Below are positions 33,081 to 46,465 of a stretch of DNA of 64,000 nucleotides, in pieces (the stretch's first letter is position 1; each line of letters starts with the position of its first letter). The stretch is taken from NCBI RefSeq assembly GCF_018991925.1, contig NW_024727857.1, positions 448,501 through 512,500 on the forward strand, written 5' to 3'. The DNA is from Homarus americanus (lineage: Eukaryota; Arthropoda; Malacostraca; Decapoda; Nephropidae). A model generated the notes under the pieces. It ran no database searches, was not told the origin of the DNA, and saw only the letters and a list, made by a program, of their open reading frames with translations. The translations under genes and the position numbers were made by a program.

Positions 33081-33232
33081 ACGAAAAATGATAATTCATC
33101 TCTATAAGGAAGACCAGACCGAAGGCGACTCCATCTTGGTTCCATTATGTCAGGTGTATCAGGAGACTACCCGTGAGGACGTACACTAGTCCAGGGGCGT
33201 GAAGGACCAACAATAGACGGACCTCGCATGTT

Positions 33233-33235
<3 letters not shown>

Positions 33236-33314
<79 letters not shown>
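33236..33314. repeat. (AC)n microsatellite
   Basis: 79 bp AC. Confidence 0.97.
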
Positions 33315-33316
<2 letters not shown>

Positions 33317-33421
33317 AACCAAAGAAGTGAACAGTGAATGTTTATGTTACGTGAAGGTGAGGAAAAAAACCCTCGATGGTGATTTACTGGAGAGAGCGAT
33401 GGTGTGAAATGGGAGGAGACA

Positions 33422-33540
<119 letters not shown>

Positions 33541-33700
33541 AATTGTGGGTTATTCCGGAGGCATAAATTTGATTCAGGTAGAGACCCAGAGTCTGACATA
33601 TAAATATTTTAGTGTAGGAAAAAAAAACACGCTACGTCCCGAACCAATAAAACAAGTCTGTTTACTCCTTGATATTTATTATTCTCTATTTATCGTATGA

Positions 33701-33813
33701 GTAGGTGAGTGAGGGAGCTGGCCCCTCGAGAGAATTGAGAGAACGGAAGAGACAGTAGGTGAGTGAGGGAGCTGGCCCTCGTGAGAGAATTGAGAGAACG
33801 GGAGAGACAGTAG
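33701..33813. repeat. 54-bp tandem duplication
   Basis: Two copies starting GTAGGTGAGTGAGGGAGCTG, 54 bp apart, with two or three differences. Confidence 0.92.
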
Positions 33814-34025
33814 AGAGAAAAAATATTACCCTATTCAACATACAACTTGAACGAATAAATTGGGTGTGTTTATTCTTGCCGGTGTGTGTACATTTGTCTT
33901 GTTCTTTTCGCCAGGTGATGTGTGTGTGTGTGCGCGAGAGAGAGCTAGTTCTTGTATGAAAATAAATATAATTGAAAAATATATATAATATAAGAAAAGT
34001 TAAGAGACCGTTTGAGATGGGAAAG

Positions 34026-34152
34026 GTGCTGTGGGGAGGTGCTGTGGGGAGGTGCCGTGGGGAGGTGCTGTGAGTAGTTGCCGTGGGGAGGTAGTGTGGG
34101 GAGGTGCTGGAGGGAGGTGGTGTGAGGAGGTGCTGTGGGGGCTGCTGTGGGA
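34026..34152. repeat. 13/14-bp minisatellite (GGTGCTGTGGGGA)
   Basis: About nine units of GGTGCTGTGGGGA, with GCCGTGGGGAG and GTAGTGTGG variants. The minus frame (33945-34226) is Pro/Thr/Ala repeat translation. Confidence 0.9.
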
Positions 34153-34977
34153 GACTCTGTGAAGGAGAAGCGGAATTTTTTATTGGCTAGCAGTAACCTT
34201 CCTGAGCTCCGACACGGCGTACACACTCGGTTATGGATTAATATATATTTTTTTTATTTTTATTGTTATTTCTTGTACATGCATCTCTTGTTTCATAATG
34301 TATTTTCATTTATTATCTAAAGAAAGTTTCTTTTTGTCATATAATTTCTACTTGTGTCCTGATTTTTTTTTGGGTATTCCTTCGTTTACCTGTTTTGTTT
34401 CATACATATTCATTCTATAATTCCTAGATTATTTTAACATTTTGTCTCCTGTACAATTTCAACTTGTTTACTTGACATCAGACAAAGAGTTAGAAAAACA
34501 GACAGACTAACAGACAGCAAGCAAAAATTATAGTGAAAATAGGGCAATGTGAACTGAAGAAAAAACACTCACTCACGTCCACATTAAAAATATATTCACA
34601 CCAAACAGGATCCTATAACTAAAGTATTATAAACAGGACCCGTATCCCCTTGAGAGCTAATCATCCCCACCGAAGTATCTCTTGGACCTCAGGAAGATGT
34701 ACCCAGAGACGGAAGTTGGAGGTCAGTGCCCCTCATAAATCTTCACCTGACCTCGACACCCCCAAAGGAGATGGATATTCATGGTGGAATATAAATCTCT
34801 TAGATAACATAGTTCTTTCGTTACAACACGGAAAGACAAATAAACACACAGGCGACATCCACGTAGTCAAATACAGACATTAGTTTCTCTGAGGATTATA
34901 TTTATTTTGTGAGCAACATTTTCAGGATATAATCGCCCACTTTAAACTATCCAATTTTTCATTCCTATACAGGTCTG
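34153..34977. other. Unique AT-rich stretch
   Basis: A mixed-composition segment lies at 34630-34890 with an ordinary-looking open frame (34650-34883) that I do not recognise. Nothing else is visible. Confidence 0.35.
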
Positions 34978-34978
34978 T

Positions 34979-35048
<70 letters not shown>
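34979..35048. repeat. (AC)n microsatellite
   Basis: 70 bp uninterrupted AC. Confidence 0.97.
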
Positions 35049-35051
<3 letters not shown>

Positions 35052-35359
35052 GGGTAGATAATAAGCAGCTTGGGTCCTGTTCTTCAGTTTAAGAGACTCA
35101 TAAATTAGCGGGAATGTCGTGGTGATCACTTCATACGGACACATGATGGCGCTTGTACAAACCTTGACAATTTATTCTCCGCTTCGTAGAAAGTATTTTA
35201 GATAAATATTCCTGGCTGGTGAAATACGTTCTCTTGCTAATGGTCTATTTAAGTGGAATTTTAAGTAGTGTGTGAGTGTTCTTAGCTATTGTAAGTATTG
35301 GCAGTAATTGTAAGTGTTGAATGGGAGTATTGTTAGTGATTGTTAATAGTGAAAAGTGA

Positions 35360-35592
35360 AAGTGGGTCCCCTAGGCATGACTACCCGTTAGGGACAGAGT
35401 GGAAGCAGCACACTGTACAGTATACTAAGACCTTTGGTACACAAGGAGGCAGCATGGTCGATACTGCACTCGACCGTCTTCACTTCCCCAAGTTGAAAAC
35501 TTAGATACCCATTTAAGCTGGGTGAACTGGAATCAAACCACAGACGCGTGTAAAAGGAGGCGAGTGTTGTATCCACTCAACATTCCACCTTC
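35360..35592 (-). mobile_element. tRNA-derived SINE-like element, copy B
   Basis: On the minus strand the head shows TTGAGTGGATACAACACTCG (A-box region) and B box GGTTTGATTCC. Then comes the core TTCACCCAGCTTAAATGGGT ATCT, followed by a body with GGGGAAGTGAAGACGGTCGA and a 3' part ending near CCCTAACGGG. This is the most complete copy. Copy C matches its body, and copies A and D match its head and core. The head adjoins the 26-bp pyrimidine-rich minisatellite. Confidence 0.7.
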
Positions 35593-36225
35593 ACCCAGCC
35601 CGGCGTCCTCCCACCTCACCCACCCAGAGACCTCCCACCCCCACCCTCACCCCAGAGACCTCCCACCCTCTCCCACCTCACCCACCCCAGAGACCTCCCC
35701 ACCCTCACCCACCCAGGACCTCCACCTCACCCACCCAGAGACCTCCCACCCTCACCCACCCAGAGACCTCCCACCCTCACCCTCCCCAGAGACCTCCCAC
35801 CCCTCACCCACCCCAGAGACCTCCCACCCTCATCCACCCCAGAGACCTCCCACCCTCACCCACCCCAGAGACCTCCACCCCACCCCCCCGAGACCCCACC
35901 CTCACCCACCCAGAGACCTCCCACCCTCCACCCACCCCAGAGACCTCTCACCCTCACCCACCCCAGAGACCTCCACCCTCACCCACCACAGAGACCTCCC
36001 ACCACCCACCCCAGAGACCTCCCACCCTCACCCACCCAGAGACCCTCCCACCCCTCCCCACCCACCCCAGAGACCTCCCACCCTCATCCACCCCAAGAGA
36101 CCTCCCATCTTAACCCACCCCTGAGACCTCCACCCCTCACCCACCCTGGAAACCTCCCATCTTAACCCACCCTGGAGACCTCCCATCTTAACCCACCCCT
36201 GAGACCTCCCACCTTAACCCACCTG
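35593..36225. repeat. 26-bp minisatellite (AGAGACCTCCCACCCTCACC)
   Basis: About 24 units of AGAGACCTCCCACCCTCACC plus CACCCC, with frequent 1-3 bp indels. The right-hand units shift to GAGACCTCCCATCTTAACCC. The 200-codon + frame (35522-36124) is Pro/His/Thr repeat translation. Confidence 0.95.
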
Positions 36226-36422
36226 TGACAAATATCGTGAGGAATAAAACAAACATTCGAAAATTAAAAAAAAAAATTACCGATACAAAATATTTATCCG
36301 ATTAAATTCAACTAAAATCATTTCACCAGTATAATAGCGTCATTACATTTAGTCTTCGTGAAGTGAACTATATTTCAGTACATATTACCACGCCATGAAA
36401 TATATTATGATAACAGTATTTT

Positions 36423-36990
<568 letters not shown>

Positions 36991-36994
36991 AAAC

Positions 36995-37102
36995 GCAATT
37001 TAGGTACCCATTTCCAACCGGGTAGACTGGGGGTCCAATGGGGTGCAACCATGTCCCTTAGGAGAGGAGGCGAGCGCTGTATACAGTCGGCCACCTCACT
37101 TA
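36995..37102 (-). mobile_element. tRNA-derived SINE-like element, copy D
   Basis: On the minus strand the head has TGGCCGACTGT (close to the A-box consensus) and GCGCTCGCCTCC, the latter shared with copies A and B as CTCGCC. A weak B box GGTTGCACCCC follows, then the core CAGTCTACCCGGTTGGAAAT and GGGTACCTAAATTG. The 3' body seen in copy B is absent. Confidence 0.65.
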
Positions 37103-38384
37103 CTAATTTCTCAATATTCAGAATCTTAGTCCAAAGATTGTAATAAAATATCCTGATTCTCAAACGAACTCACTGGATATTATGATTCATCCACCTCGAG
37201 ATGTTTTACGTCTTGTGATGAATTATTTTTGGTGAATGTAAGTGCACCTCCATAGAAACACGTCTCAATAATGGCGCTTAACTCAATTCCCACGACTTGC
37301 ATTGATGGAAAAACAGTAACATTAATAGTGTTAGATTATGGGTCACTAGAGGATAGGGGACCTTCGGGGATATATCGCGCGGTCAACTTTAGGTGGACCC
37401 GTAAACTTCAGTTATTACTGTTTGACGGTGGAAGTTATGATACTGTGGACTCTGGGTCATAATCAAGGTAGTGTTGGACACCTGAGACAGAGGATGTGGA
37501 GGTGTAGTTTTGAATCTGTCATCGCCTGGTCATGTCCAACACTACTTTTATCCTCATCCCCCACTCCATCCCACACCACTCTCAGGAGACGTGAAAATGG
37601 GTATGTAGTCATTATCTGTCCGACTGTAACGGAGTTGGAAGAGAAGTTTCTATATATATATAGGCAATGAAAATTTGTTGAAATATAAGATAAAAGAATT
37701 TTGGAAGACATTTTATTAATGGTTGTTCCAAGAATTCCTCCCACCTTCTCACTACACCAGTGCCGCCACTTGACCTAGTCTTGAGACACTTCATGGAGAC
37801 ATTCCTTTGATAGTGTGTTGAGTGGACCCATCACGGTGTTGTTAAGTTTTCTGCTAGACTTTAGGCGGCAACCTCGAAGCAATTTTTATTTATTTATTTA
37901 TTTTTTTTAATTTGTGTCAGGAAAAGGAAATCTCAGGGAACCAAGTTAGGTGAGTATCAGGGATGGACCACCAGTTCAGATTTTAATTTGTCTAAGTTTT
38001 TTTTTTTTTTTTTTGTAAACACTACTCGGGGATGCGTTGTCCTGGTGAGGGATCCATCCATTGTCAGTAAACTCTTCCTGGACATTTTTCCTGATGTTTT
38101 CGCCGCAGTTGATAGGCAGTAACTGGAAATAGTTCAGGTTCTCATTTTTGGTCTGTTTGGGATTGAAGGACGACCGTTTCATGCAACCAGTTGAAATTTT
38201 TTTATACTTTCCAAAAACTCTTTAACGACACGTAACATACTGGTGAGCTTGTTGGGTCTTGTGGCAAATTATTGTTGATGTCTTAATGAACTGATATAGT
38301 GCACGTGCTGAGCGGCTTAAGACGATGGAGCACATAGATTCAAAGGTTTATGATAACATGTGGAAATTTCACTAATAATTAAAA
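37103..38384. other. Unique stretch
   Basis: A duplicated-looking TGTTGGACAC...TGTCCAACA pair occurs at about 37472-37542. There is a poly-T run at 37999-38014. Several short open frames (for example + 37271-37462) lack motifs. Nothing is called. Confidence 0.35.
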
Positions 38385-38457
38385 GGCTCCGTCGGCAGTT
38401 GAACCCGAGTCTGCCATTCATTAAAGCCGGCCGTGCTGACCGCTGCACCACAGAGCC
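38385..38457 (-). tRNA. tRNA-like sequence, probable tRNA pseudogene or SINE head
   Basis: On the minus strand these 73 nt have tRNA length. A 7-bp acceptor stem is intact (GGCTCTG with CGGAGCC, one G-T pair) and a perfect 4-bp D stem is present (GTGC/GCAC). The A box TGGTGCAGCGG matches the Pol III consensus fully. The T arm, TCGGG-TTCAACT-GCCGA, has four of five pairs, and the B box is GGTTCAACTGC. A TTTT terminator follows the acceptor directly. The anticodon stem does not pair (GCCGG against GAATG) and the nominal anticodon would be TTA, matching a stop codon, so a functional tRNA is unlikely. It differs from the SINE copies nearby, lacking their TACCC core. Confidence 0.55.
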
Positions 38458-38754
38458 GATCACTGCACAAGGTGATGTGTCGGCTGTATTCTTAATTTTC
38501 AAAGTTATATCTGTTGTATAAGTTAAGATGTGCGAACGGCACTTAACAATCCTAGTAGTTGAATCACCTACAACGCACAACAATAAACTATCTTATTATG
38601 TTTATCTTATTCTCGATATTGTTGTTGTTGTTGTGCGTTAAATTCATTCATTGAAAGCTCTGAATGTTAAATAGCAAGGAATGTTACTTTAGTGTTTATC
38701 TAACCCTAACCAACTCTAATTTCGTAACTTGCTAAGAAGTAGTGTCTCAATGCT

Positions 38755-38886
<132 letters not shown>

Positions 38887-40628
38887 AATTCATGTTTATC
38901 CATCACTACTAACTTAATACGCCCAACATAACTTTAAGTTAAAATAAAATCATAATACTTAATGAGGGAAGGTGGGATGAAGGGCTTTCTCGAGTACTGA
39001 TCACGGAGAATTTTTCAGAATGTTGTAAAGTCTACGGTAGTCACAACCCGCGTTTCACTTACTCGCACCTTAATAACACCGTGGGACTACAGCACGTATT
39101 TTTTATTTTTTATTTAAGATTCTTATGGAAGATTTTAGTCGGTGATATCAGCAGTTGTATAGAAAGATTTTTATCTGGGTAATAGTTAACATGTTACTTC
39201 AGAAAACATGACAATACCGGTTACATTAACAGAAAATGTTACATAATACTTCCTTGAGATAAATGTATAGTATATATCAGGTGCCTAAAAGAGAGCTCAG
39301 GTTCTCAACTGGCTCAGCAATGTTAATATTGTTATTATTATCCACCCTGTATCTGCGTTTTTCTGACCAAATAAACTGTTTCAATTCACACGCTAATGGC
39401 ATAAATAAAAAGGATTTAGCTCGTTTATGTGAGTGAATTAAAAAAAGATATATTCATCAGCATCTCTTCTCCAACTATTCTTTCAAATTAAGCTTTTAAT
39501 CACACATATCTCTCTTTCACAATAACAAGGTTAACATAGGTCAATAAAACACAACAGCGGAGGTTATAGTTATTAATTATATATTCTAGTCTCCGTCGTG
39601 AATAATATTAGTCAAATTACTTTCGCGAAGACACGTGCTTGATAATACCCATATCATTTTAGGGACCAAGTGATTGTATTTTAGGGATTACATGATGTTT
39701 ATAGATAGCTTTATGGGTCAAGGGAGACGGACGTAACATGCGTAAAATAATTCATCATCGCATCTCAATCTGAAGGGAACAACGCCGAGAGAATCGAGAG
39801 CTGATGGTGCTGACGTGAAGGTGACCCTATTGGTAATGATACATGGAAGAAGATTGTTTGATCAGATCTGTATAATAACATGTCAGAGAAAGATGGCGGT
39901 AGTCGGTAATCGGAAAGAATGATAGAAAGATACTGATAGACAAAGATATAAACATATACAGACGGAAAGACAGACATCGACCACAACTACCCTCACCATT
40001 CATAAACCAACTGCGGGTGAATGGACAAAAAGCTTTGATCCATCCATCATGTGAGGACCTCCACCACCTGAGCATGAGAAGTGTCAACACAGGCTGCGAT
40101 AGTTCTCACGGTGTTCCGGCATGGCCACATATATAACGCATCGCCTGTATGTGAATAAAACGATGAGGAAATAGGTTTTATGGGTAGGTATGGTCGTTAT
40201 AGACCTCCCAACACTTACGACTATATTGAGGCGGGGTGATTAGGTCAATATTACTTCCAAATATCGGTGTTTTGTCATTTATTATAGATAGGAGGTGTGT
40301 TTACTCAGCCTATTGAGCCTATTTCCCGTCATACGTGATCTGACCAATGGATGTTTTCCTTTCTCACGTGAGGGATTGTCTTTGTTATTTTCAAGTGTAG
40401 CTGAAGCCAAACAATAACAAATACTTGACGACCTTTGTTTATAAGAGAAGGAAGTGACCTTGAGTTCATTTACCCATGTCGTGTAAATTATTTTCTTCAC
40501 GTATACCAGAGCTGATATATGATACGGCTTTAATGCCTAAATATGTGTTGTTCTTAAGGGGAGTGACTGCTACGTTACCTACTACGCTGGTGAGTCTGAT
40601 TGGTGGACACAGTGTATATTACAAGAAT

Positions 40629-40630
<2 letters not shown>
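38887..40630. other. Unique AT-rich stretch
   Basis: Mixed-composition patches at 39760-40120 and 40280-40560 carry short open frames without motifs. No repeat or RNA is recognised. Confidence 0.35.

Positions 40631-40676
<46 letters not shown>
40631..40676. repeat. (GT)n microsatellite
   Basis: 46 bp GT. Confidence 0.96.
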
Positions 40677-40678
<2 letters not shown>

Positions 40679-40890
40679 CAGCTCGGCCACCATTCATCAT
40701 TTAGTAAACGGAAACGTCCAGTTAAACCTTATCCAAAGCTTTTATTCCGCCTCACAATTTTCCGGGTTTTATCGTCGAGAAAATTGTGTGAAAAACAAAG
40801 CAAAAACATGGTAGGCGGTTGACCGTAAAATCGGATACTCGAACATGCAACGAACGGTCTACTCTGATATTGTTGCTAGAGACTTTATGC

Positions 40891-40892
<2 letters not shown>

Positions 40893-40940
<48 letters not shown>
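40893..40940. repeat. (GT)n microsatellite
   Basis: 48 bp GT. Confidence 0.96.
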
Positions 40941-40942
<2 letters not shown>

Positions 40943-41808
40943 ACATGTTCTGTTTATATGTCTGTCTGTGTGCGTATATATAGAGAGAGATTTCAGATAT
41001 CAATGGAATTCTCTCTCCTCATTTTTAGATAAAAATTCATACGCCCGAAGGAAATTTCTTTTATTTAAATGACCCAAAGAAAAATATCTATTCAAAGTTA
41101 AAACTACCAAAAAAAAATTATATGATTTTTTCACTTAACATTAGAGAAGAAAAAAGACACATTCAGAGTATTTTCTCGAACTTTATATTTTTCGGTGTAA
41201 CTTTTAACGGTTAGAGCAATTATGTTTTTAGATACGTGGAAGGACAGACAGACACAGAGAATAAAAGGAGAAAGAGAGAAACATGTCCCCACCTTCCCCC
41301 TAAAACACAAAATAATACACTGGCCGAGGAGAAGGAATCATTTATTATATGATTTAATAAAGTCTCAGTCAAGTGTTACCCTCCAAACTTTTGACAGTTA
41401 TTAATGACATGAAATTTTAATTAAAGCATTTGAGTGTTGCCTTTTTTTTTTGTTTCATGAGGGGGAGAAGTGAGCAAAGGTGAACAAGCTAAAATACCCG
41501 AGTACAAGTTACCTAATTATAGAAATTATAGAGAGCATGGATGTATAATTACGATAGCTATAATGCGTAAGTAAAAAAAAACACCAAATATATAAACAAA
41601 TCACTATTATTTAAATATTCTGATCTTGAATAAAAAAAAAACAATTTATGACCAACAATAAGTCTACAACAGTAAGTACAAGTAGCACACCTGGAATACT
41701 TATACACTGTGTTAAGTCGACCACATTCGCTTCACTGTATGTATGTAGGTTAACTTAGCACAAGTGTGATGGCTGACTGGTAAAAAAAAAAAAGTGTGAA
41801 CAAAAGTT
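40941..41808. other. Unique AT-rich stretch
   Basis: Only A homopolymers (for example 41573-41581 and 41630-41642) and AT-rich sequence. Nothing is called. Confidence 0.35.
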
Positions 41809-41811
41809 TTA

Positions 41812-42012
41812 GGCTGGTCCATAACTGTCCCACACACACTGACACAGCTAGACTCACTGTATGTCCACAGGTGCATCACTGTCCTACACACACTGTATGT
41901 CCACTGGTGCATCACTGTCCCACACACCGACAAAGCGACCACCCACTGTGTATCCACCGGTCCATCACTGTCCCACACCATAACGCAGCTACACCCACTG
42001 TGTGTGTCTACT
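41812..42012. repeat. Tandem repeat of about 38-63 bp (GTCCATCACTGTCCCACACA)
   Basis: Four copies of CATCACTGTCCCACACA or its variants are each followed by CACTGTATGTCCAC. A 20-25 bp insert with ACAGCTAGA, AAGCGACCA or GCAGCTACA is present in three of them. Confidence 0.85.
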
Positions 42013-42520
42013 GCCTATCTTGTTAAAACTCACTAACCGAGTCAAAACAGCACAGTAACAACGATTATATTTTGCATCAGAGGATTACTGTGTCAGGAAC
42101 GTCATGGAGAGACGAAGTAATTGTTGGTGAAATACGCGTGTGTTGACCTAGTGCTGTGGGCGGTGACGTGATGCGGGGGGTAACCTGTGATGGTGTCTGT
42201 TTGTTTACGAATGAATGACGAGTACCAGCAGAGTTCTAAACCCAAGTAAAACTATTTATTAAGAAACTCTGAAGTATATTTCGACACAAGAAAAAAGTAG
42301 CATAAATTCATGACAGTTTACCTCAGATCAGAGAACCTACGAGCACTTAATATGTATTGGAATGATTTGTTCTATCTTATTTTAATCGGGACATTAATAA
42401 ACTGCTATTCATTGGCGAAGTCACTGACAGCTGATGGATGGCTCTGTCAGACTCTTAATTTAACAATGAAATTTAATGATTAGAGGAACTGACAGCCGCT
42501 GGCACCACCCTTTTTACCAC
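42013..42520. other. Unique stretch
   Basis: No repeat, exon or RNA is recognised. Confidence 0.35.
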
Positions 42521-42521
42521 A

Positions 42522-42522
<1 letters not shown>

Positions 42523-42617
<95 letters not shown>
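42523..42617. repeat. (AT)n microsatellite, about 95 bp
   Basis: Uninterrupted TA repeat. Confidence 0.97.
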
Positions 42618-42619
<2 letters not shown>

Positions 42620-43165
42620 GTGTGTGTGTATGCTGATAACCACAATGAAACAAGAAAACACGAAGTTCCCAAGCGCTTTCGTGTAATTCACATCTTCAAG
42701 GGTGAGTACAGACTAAGGAGAAATACTTGACAAGGCTAATATATACAGTAGAGGAGAGAGAGTGTGTGTGTGTAACGTGTGTTTGTGCCTGTATCATACA
42801 TTTGTCTGTCTGTATCATGAATGCATGTGTATGTTTATGGAACACGTGACTCACAGTAAAAATATTAAGGGCAAAGCCTCACGGTGTGAGACAGCAGCTT
42901 CCTCCGCTCCTAATTAATAGCAATTTTGAAACTGAAGCAGGAAATTGTCCAGTATTTTATTAGTAAAACTGTTGAAACATTGATACAATCTCTCTCGATA
43001 CTTACTCCGGGGTTTCCGCCAGAGATTTATGTGAAATGTGCATTAATCATCATTTATAGTGACTATCTTCTATTATAATTGTGGTAATTATAATGGTGAT
43101 GGTAATAACGTTGATGATGATTATATCAATAAAAATGACAACAATAATGGTGATGTTTACTAATG

Positions 43166-43168
43166 ATG

Positions 43169-43239
<71 letters not shown>
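43166..43239. repeat. (AAT)n microsatellite
   Basis: About 24 AAT units, preceded by an ATG/GAT-rich degenerate stretch (43081-43165). Confidence 0.96.
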
Positions 43240-43240
<1 letters not shown>

Positions 43241-44330
43241 TATTAATAATAGGGCATTCTATTTATCCAGGAAAAAACGTGTAGAGAAGTAAACGTGAGA
43301 CAGGACATGAGTTGTAGAGAGATATAGAGTTTCCCTCAAAAGAAAAGCCAAGGTAATAAACTTCACTGTGTGTACAAACCTTACCAACTCCTTAACAACT
43401 AAACAAGAATCACTCGTAATCTCTAAACCATCTTGAGGGTAGAAACTCATTCACTTACAATCATAAGAAGAAAAAATCCTGAACTTTTACTCAAACTAAA
43501 GAAAGTTGTATTGTTTTTAAAATTTTTCTTCAGTTAAGTTGACAAACAGAATATTTTGTGAGCGTTGGTCCTCAGGTTTGGTATTCTGGTCGTGATGCAG
43601 GTTTAGGGAGATTGCTGGCCGTGAGCAACGCGTGTACAAGTCTTAGGCAACTGCAACAAAGGTTTCCGTTGCATTTCTTGCAGATTGCATTGGGCTCGAC
43701 AACAGAAAAAATAGAGACTTGTTGCAGTATAACTCATTTGTTTTTTTTACTTTTGGTGATTGTTTCTTGTTAGTTCAATTTATTTGAATTTTCTTTAAAT
43801 ACCTGTTAACTTATCATTCATTATTGTTGCTGTTTTTTTTTGTCACACCATTCTTAACTGTTTGTATTTTTTTATTTATTTTTTTTATTTTTTTTAGCAT
43901 TAGGCCTTCCTAGTGCAGATAACTTATGGTAAACTATGAAAGATATTTTGTCTTTTTGAATTGTTTTAATAACTTTAACCAGCTTTATAAACCATATTTT
44001 ATTCACATATATTACCTGTTATTTTATAATTTCTTAAATTTCTGTTTTTAAGTGAATTATTTAAACATTATAAAGGCGATAACTGGAGCCTCACGTGAAA
44101 CACATCTGTGTTTTCTGACATTTACACATTTTTTACTTAAGGAAAAGAAAATAACATAAAAAACCTATCACTTGAAAACCAAACAAATAATTCATTAAAG
44201 ATTACACCTTAAGATCAATATCCGAATAGTAATATAAATTTTATTTGCCTGAAGAGAGAAGCTGTACATTGTCGTAATTAATGGTCCCAAATGGGTCAAT
44301 TTATTTTGGTTATTGTTATTGGTTTATTCT
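43240..44330. other. Unique AT-rich stretch
   Basis: T-rich at 43740-44050. The + frame at 43558-43773 is non-repetitive, without recognisable motif. Confidence 0.35.
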
Positions 44331-44407
44331 GATTGACTGACTAAATTACATATGAATTGACTGACTGATCGACTGACTAATTGATTGACTGAGTAAATGG
44401 CTTGTTT

Positions 44408-44448
<41 letters not shown>
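44331..44448. repeat. GACTGACT degenerate repeat followed by (CT)n
   Basis: TTGACTGACT units (44331-44395), then 39 bp CT (44410-44448). Confidence 0.9.
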
Positions 44449-44449
<1 letters not shown>

Positions 44450-45567
44450 ACATTCATTTCCATTCATTAAATAATTTTGAATAAGAGAATTCAAATCATC
44501 TCTTTGGAACTTCACTGACTGTCTCATCAAATTAACTTATTGTATCAAAAGTTCCAAATTTTTCTGACTTGTCTGAGAATATTTTTGGCGAGTGAGGTAG
44601 TGTTTATTTTTCTTCTTTTTGGTGCATCCATGGCCATTCCTGAGTGATTTCGCGTCACTGTTGTATATATATATTACCTAATGTTTATTTTATAGACTAT
44701 CAATCACTATCTCATTAATAATATACACATCAATCATTTACTGTTCAAAATTATGTAAAAAAAAAAAATATTGTGATTTTTTTTTATTATCCTTAATCAT
44801 CGCGGTAGTTTTTGATGTTAATGATGATTGATACAACATTAACAGGAAGAGAAAATACAAACTCTCGATTAATTTAGTTTTTTCGTAATTTTTTATCTCC
44901 ATTTAGCCGAGATTATTTTTCCGTGTATTATTTAGTGTTGTTGATCATGGAGCAACACTAATGACTGTTTACTTTATAGATTTACCTTTCATAATATATA
45001 ATTTGTTCTGTATCTGAAACGTTTTATCTCAAGAATGTTAACTGCCGATACACCACCAAGTACCAAGAGAGAGAGAGAGAGAGATGCTATTAATGGCGCG
45101 AAATTGAGTGGTAAAAATCCTTCAAACGTATTTTTATTTTTTTGTATTACCTGAAATATTACCTAGACCATGAGTTACCATCTGCCGCCACACACTGTCA
45201 AGCACTGACAGGTAAACAGAAGCCTCAGTCATTCACTATTCATGAGACTTCTTATTTCATCTAGCTCCAAAAAAAAAAAGAATTATTATATATTTTTTCT
45301 AATGTATTTCTTAATTTGTTTAAAGTATTATATATCCCTAGAAGCATTATTAGGTCCCATACCGCCATGAGTAAGGATAAATTATGCCTCAGTGACTAAG
45401 TATTCACGAATATTTCATAATGTGTTTTTTTTAAATTTTCATAGAATGTCTTTTTGTACCAAATTTTATCGGTTATCACATTTCATTTATCCTCTATTCG
45501 TGATTTGGCTTAATTAAGAATAAGAAATTAATATATTTATATCATAAATTTTATAATATATTCTTCA
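44449..45567. other. Unique AT-rich stretch
   Basis: Short (AG)n at 45066-45084 and homopolymers. No gene or RNA is recognised. Confidence 0.35.
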
Positions 45568-45656
45568 ATATACAGGGTGTCCATAAAATGATTACCCTAA
45601 AAACAGTATGCTGTCATGTTTTAATCAGGATAATCATTTATGAACACCCTGTATAT
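45568..45656. mobile_element. Palindromic MITE, mariner/Tc1-like ends
   Basis: The ends form a near-perfect inverted repeat: TACAGGGTGTCCATAAAATG at the left and CATTTATGAACACCCTGTA at the right, with one substitution and one deletion. Complementarity weakly continues inward (CCTAAAAACAG with CTGTCATGTTTT). The element is about 85 bp and is bounded by TA on both sides, as expected for Tc1/mariner TA target duplication. CAGGGTGTCC-type ends are typical of such hairpin MITEs in arthropods. It has no coding capacity and would need a transposase in trans. Confidence 0.75.
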
Positions 45657-45813
45657 GTTTCGTTTACATAATTAATAATATCCATCGCCACAACACACAC
45701 ACAAACCATTAGAGAAAGAGACACATCACCTATTTATTATTTATACTATTTTTTCATCAAGCATAAGGAGTCTATCACGTTTCCATCAATTTCCACACAT
45801 ACACCCCCCCCCT

Positions 45814-45817
<4 letters not shown>

Positions 45818-45873
<56 letters not shown>
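45818..45873. repeat. (AC)n microsatellite
   Basis: 56 bp AC, after a short C homopolymer. Confidence 0.96.
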
Positions 45874-45875
<2 letters not shown>

Positions 45876-46039
45876 CTACTATTCATGATCACTGGTGGAC
45901 TACAGACTGCAATAACCACACATAATCAGACAATGTAAGACTCAGGTGTTCTAGTGGCTGGCCCTGAATTATTAAACGCCCTCAACGAGTTATGTAAAAT
46001 TCATGTTTTTCTCTCCTGAACCCTTGTGTTGGTATTGCT

Positions 46040-46440
46040 TTGTTCCTATTGTCTTATACTAGGGTTGTGGAGTGGTCTGTTTGGTGTCTTGTGGTGGTAA
46101 GTATGTTCTTGTGTGGTGGTTTGTGTGGATGTCTTGTGGTGGTGTGTAGTTGTTTTGTGGTAGTGTGTGTGGTGGTTTAGTGTGACTGTTTTTTAGTGCT
46201 GGTTGTTTTATTGTAAGGTGATTTGCTTGGTGTGTTATGGTGCAAGTTGTGTTACTGTGGAGTGACCCAACTCGTTATTTTGTGGGGTAGGTTATGGTGC
46301 AGGCTGTGTTTTGTTGTAAAGGTTGTGGTTATTGTGGTAGCCTGTCTGGTTGTATTATAATGAAGGTTGTGGTTTTGTGTGGCAACCCTCTTGTTATTCT
46401 GTGGTGTAGGTTGTGATATTATGTAAACCTAGTTGGTGGT
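46040..46440. repeat. Degenerate GT-rich TTGTGGTGGT field
   Basis: TTGTGGTGGTG, GGTTGTGGTT and GGTGTAGGTTGTG recur irregularly, probably an old minisatellite. Confidence 0.6.
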
Positions 46441-46465
46441 TGTAATGAATGTTGTGATACGTATA

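Noticed and set aside
35522..36124. 200-codon Pro/His/Thr-rich frame resembling a mucin or extensin-like protein
   Set aside because: It follows the 26-bp AGAGACCTCCCACCC repeat with frame-shifting indels, and begins inside a SINE copy.
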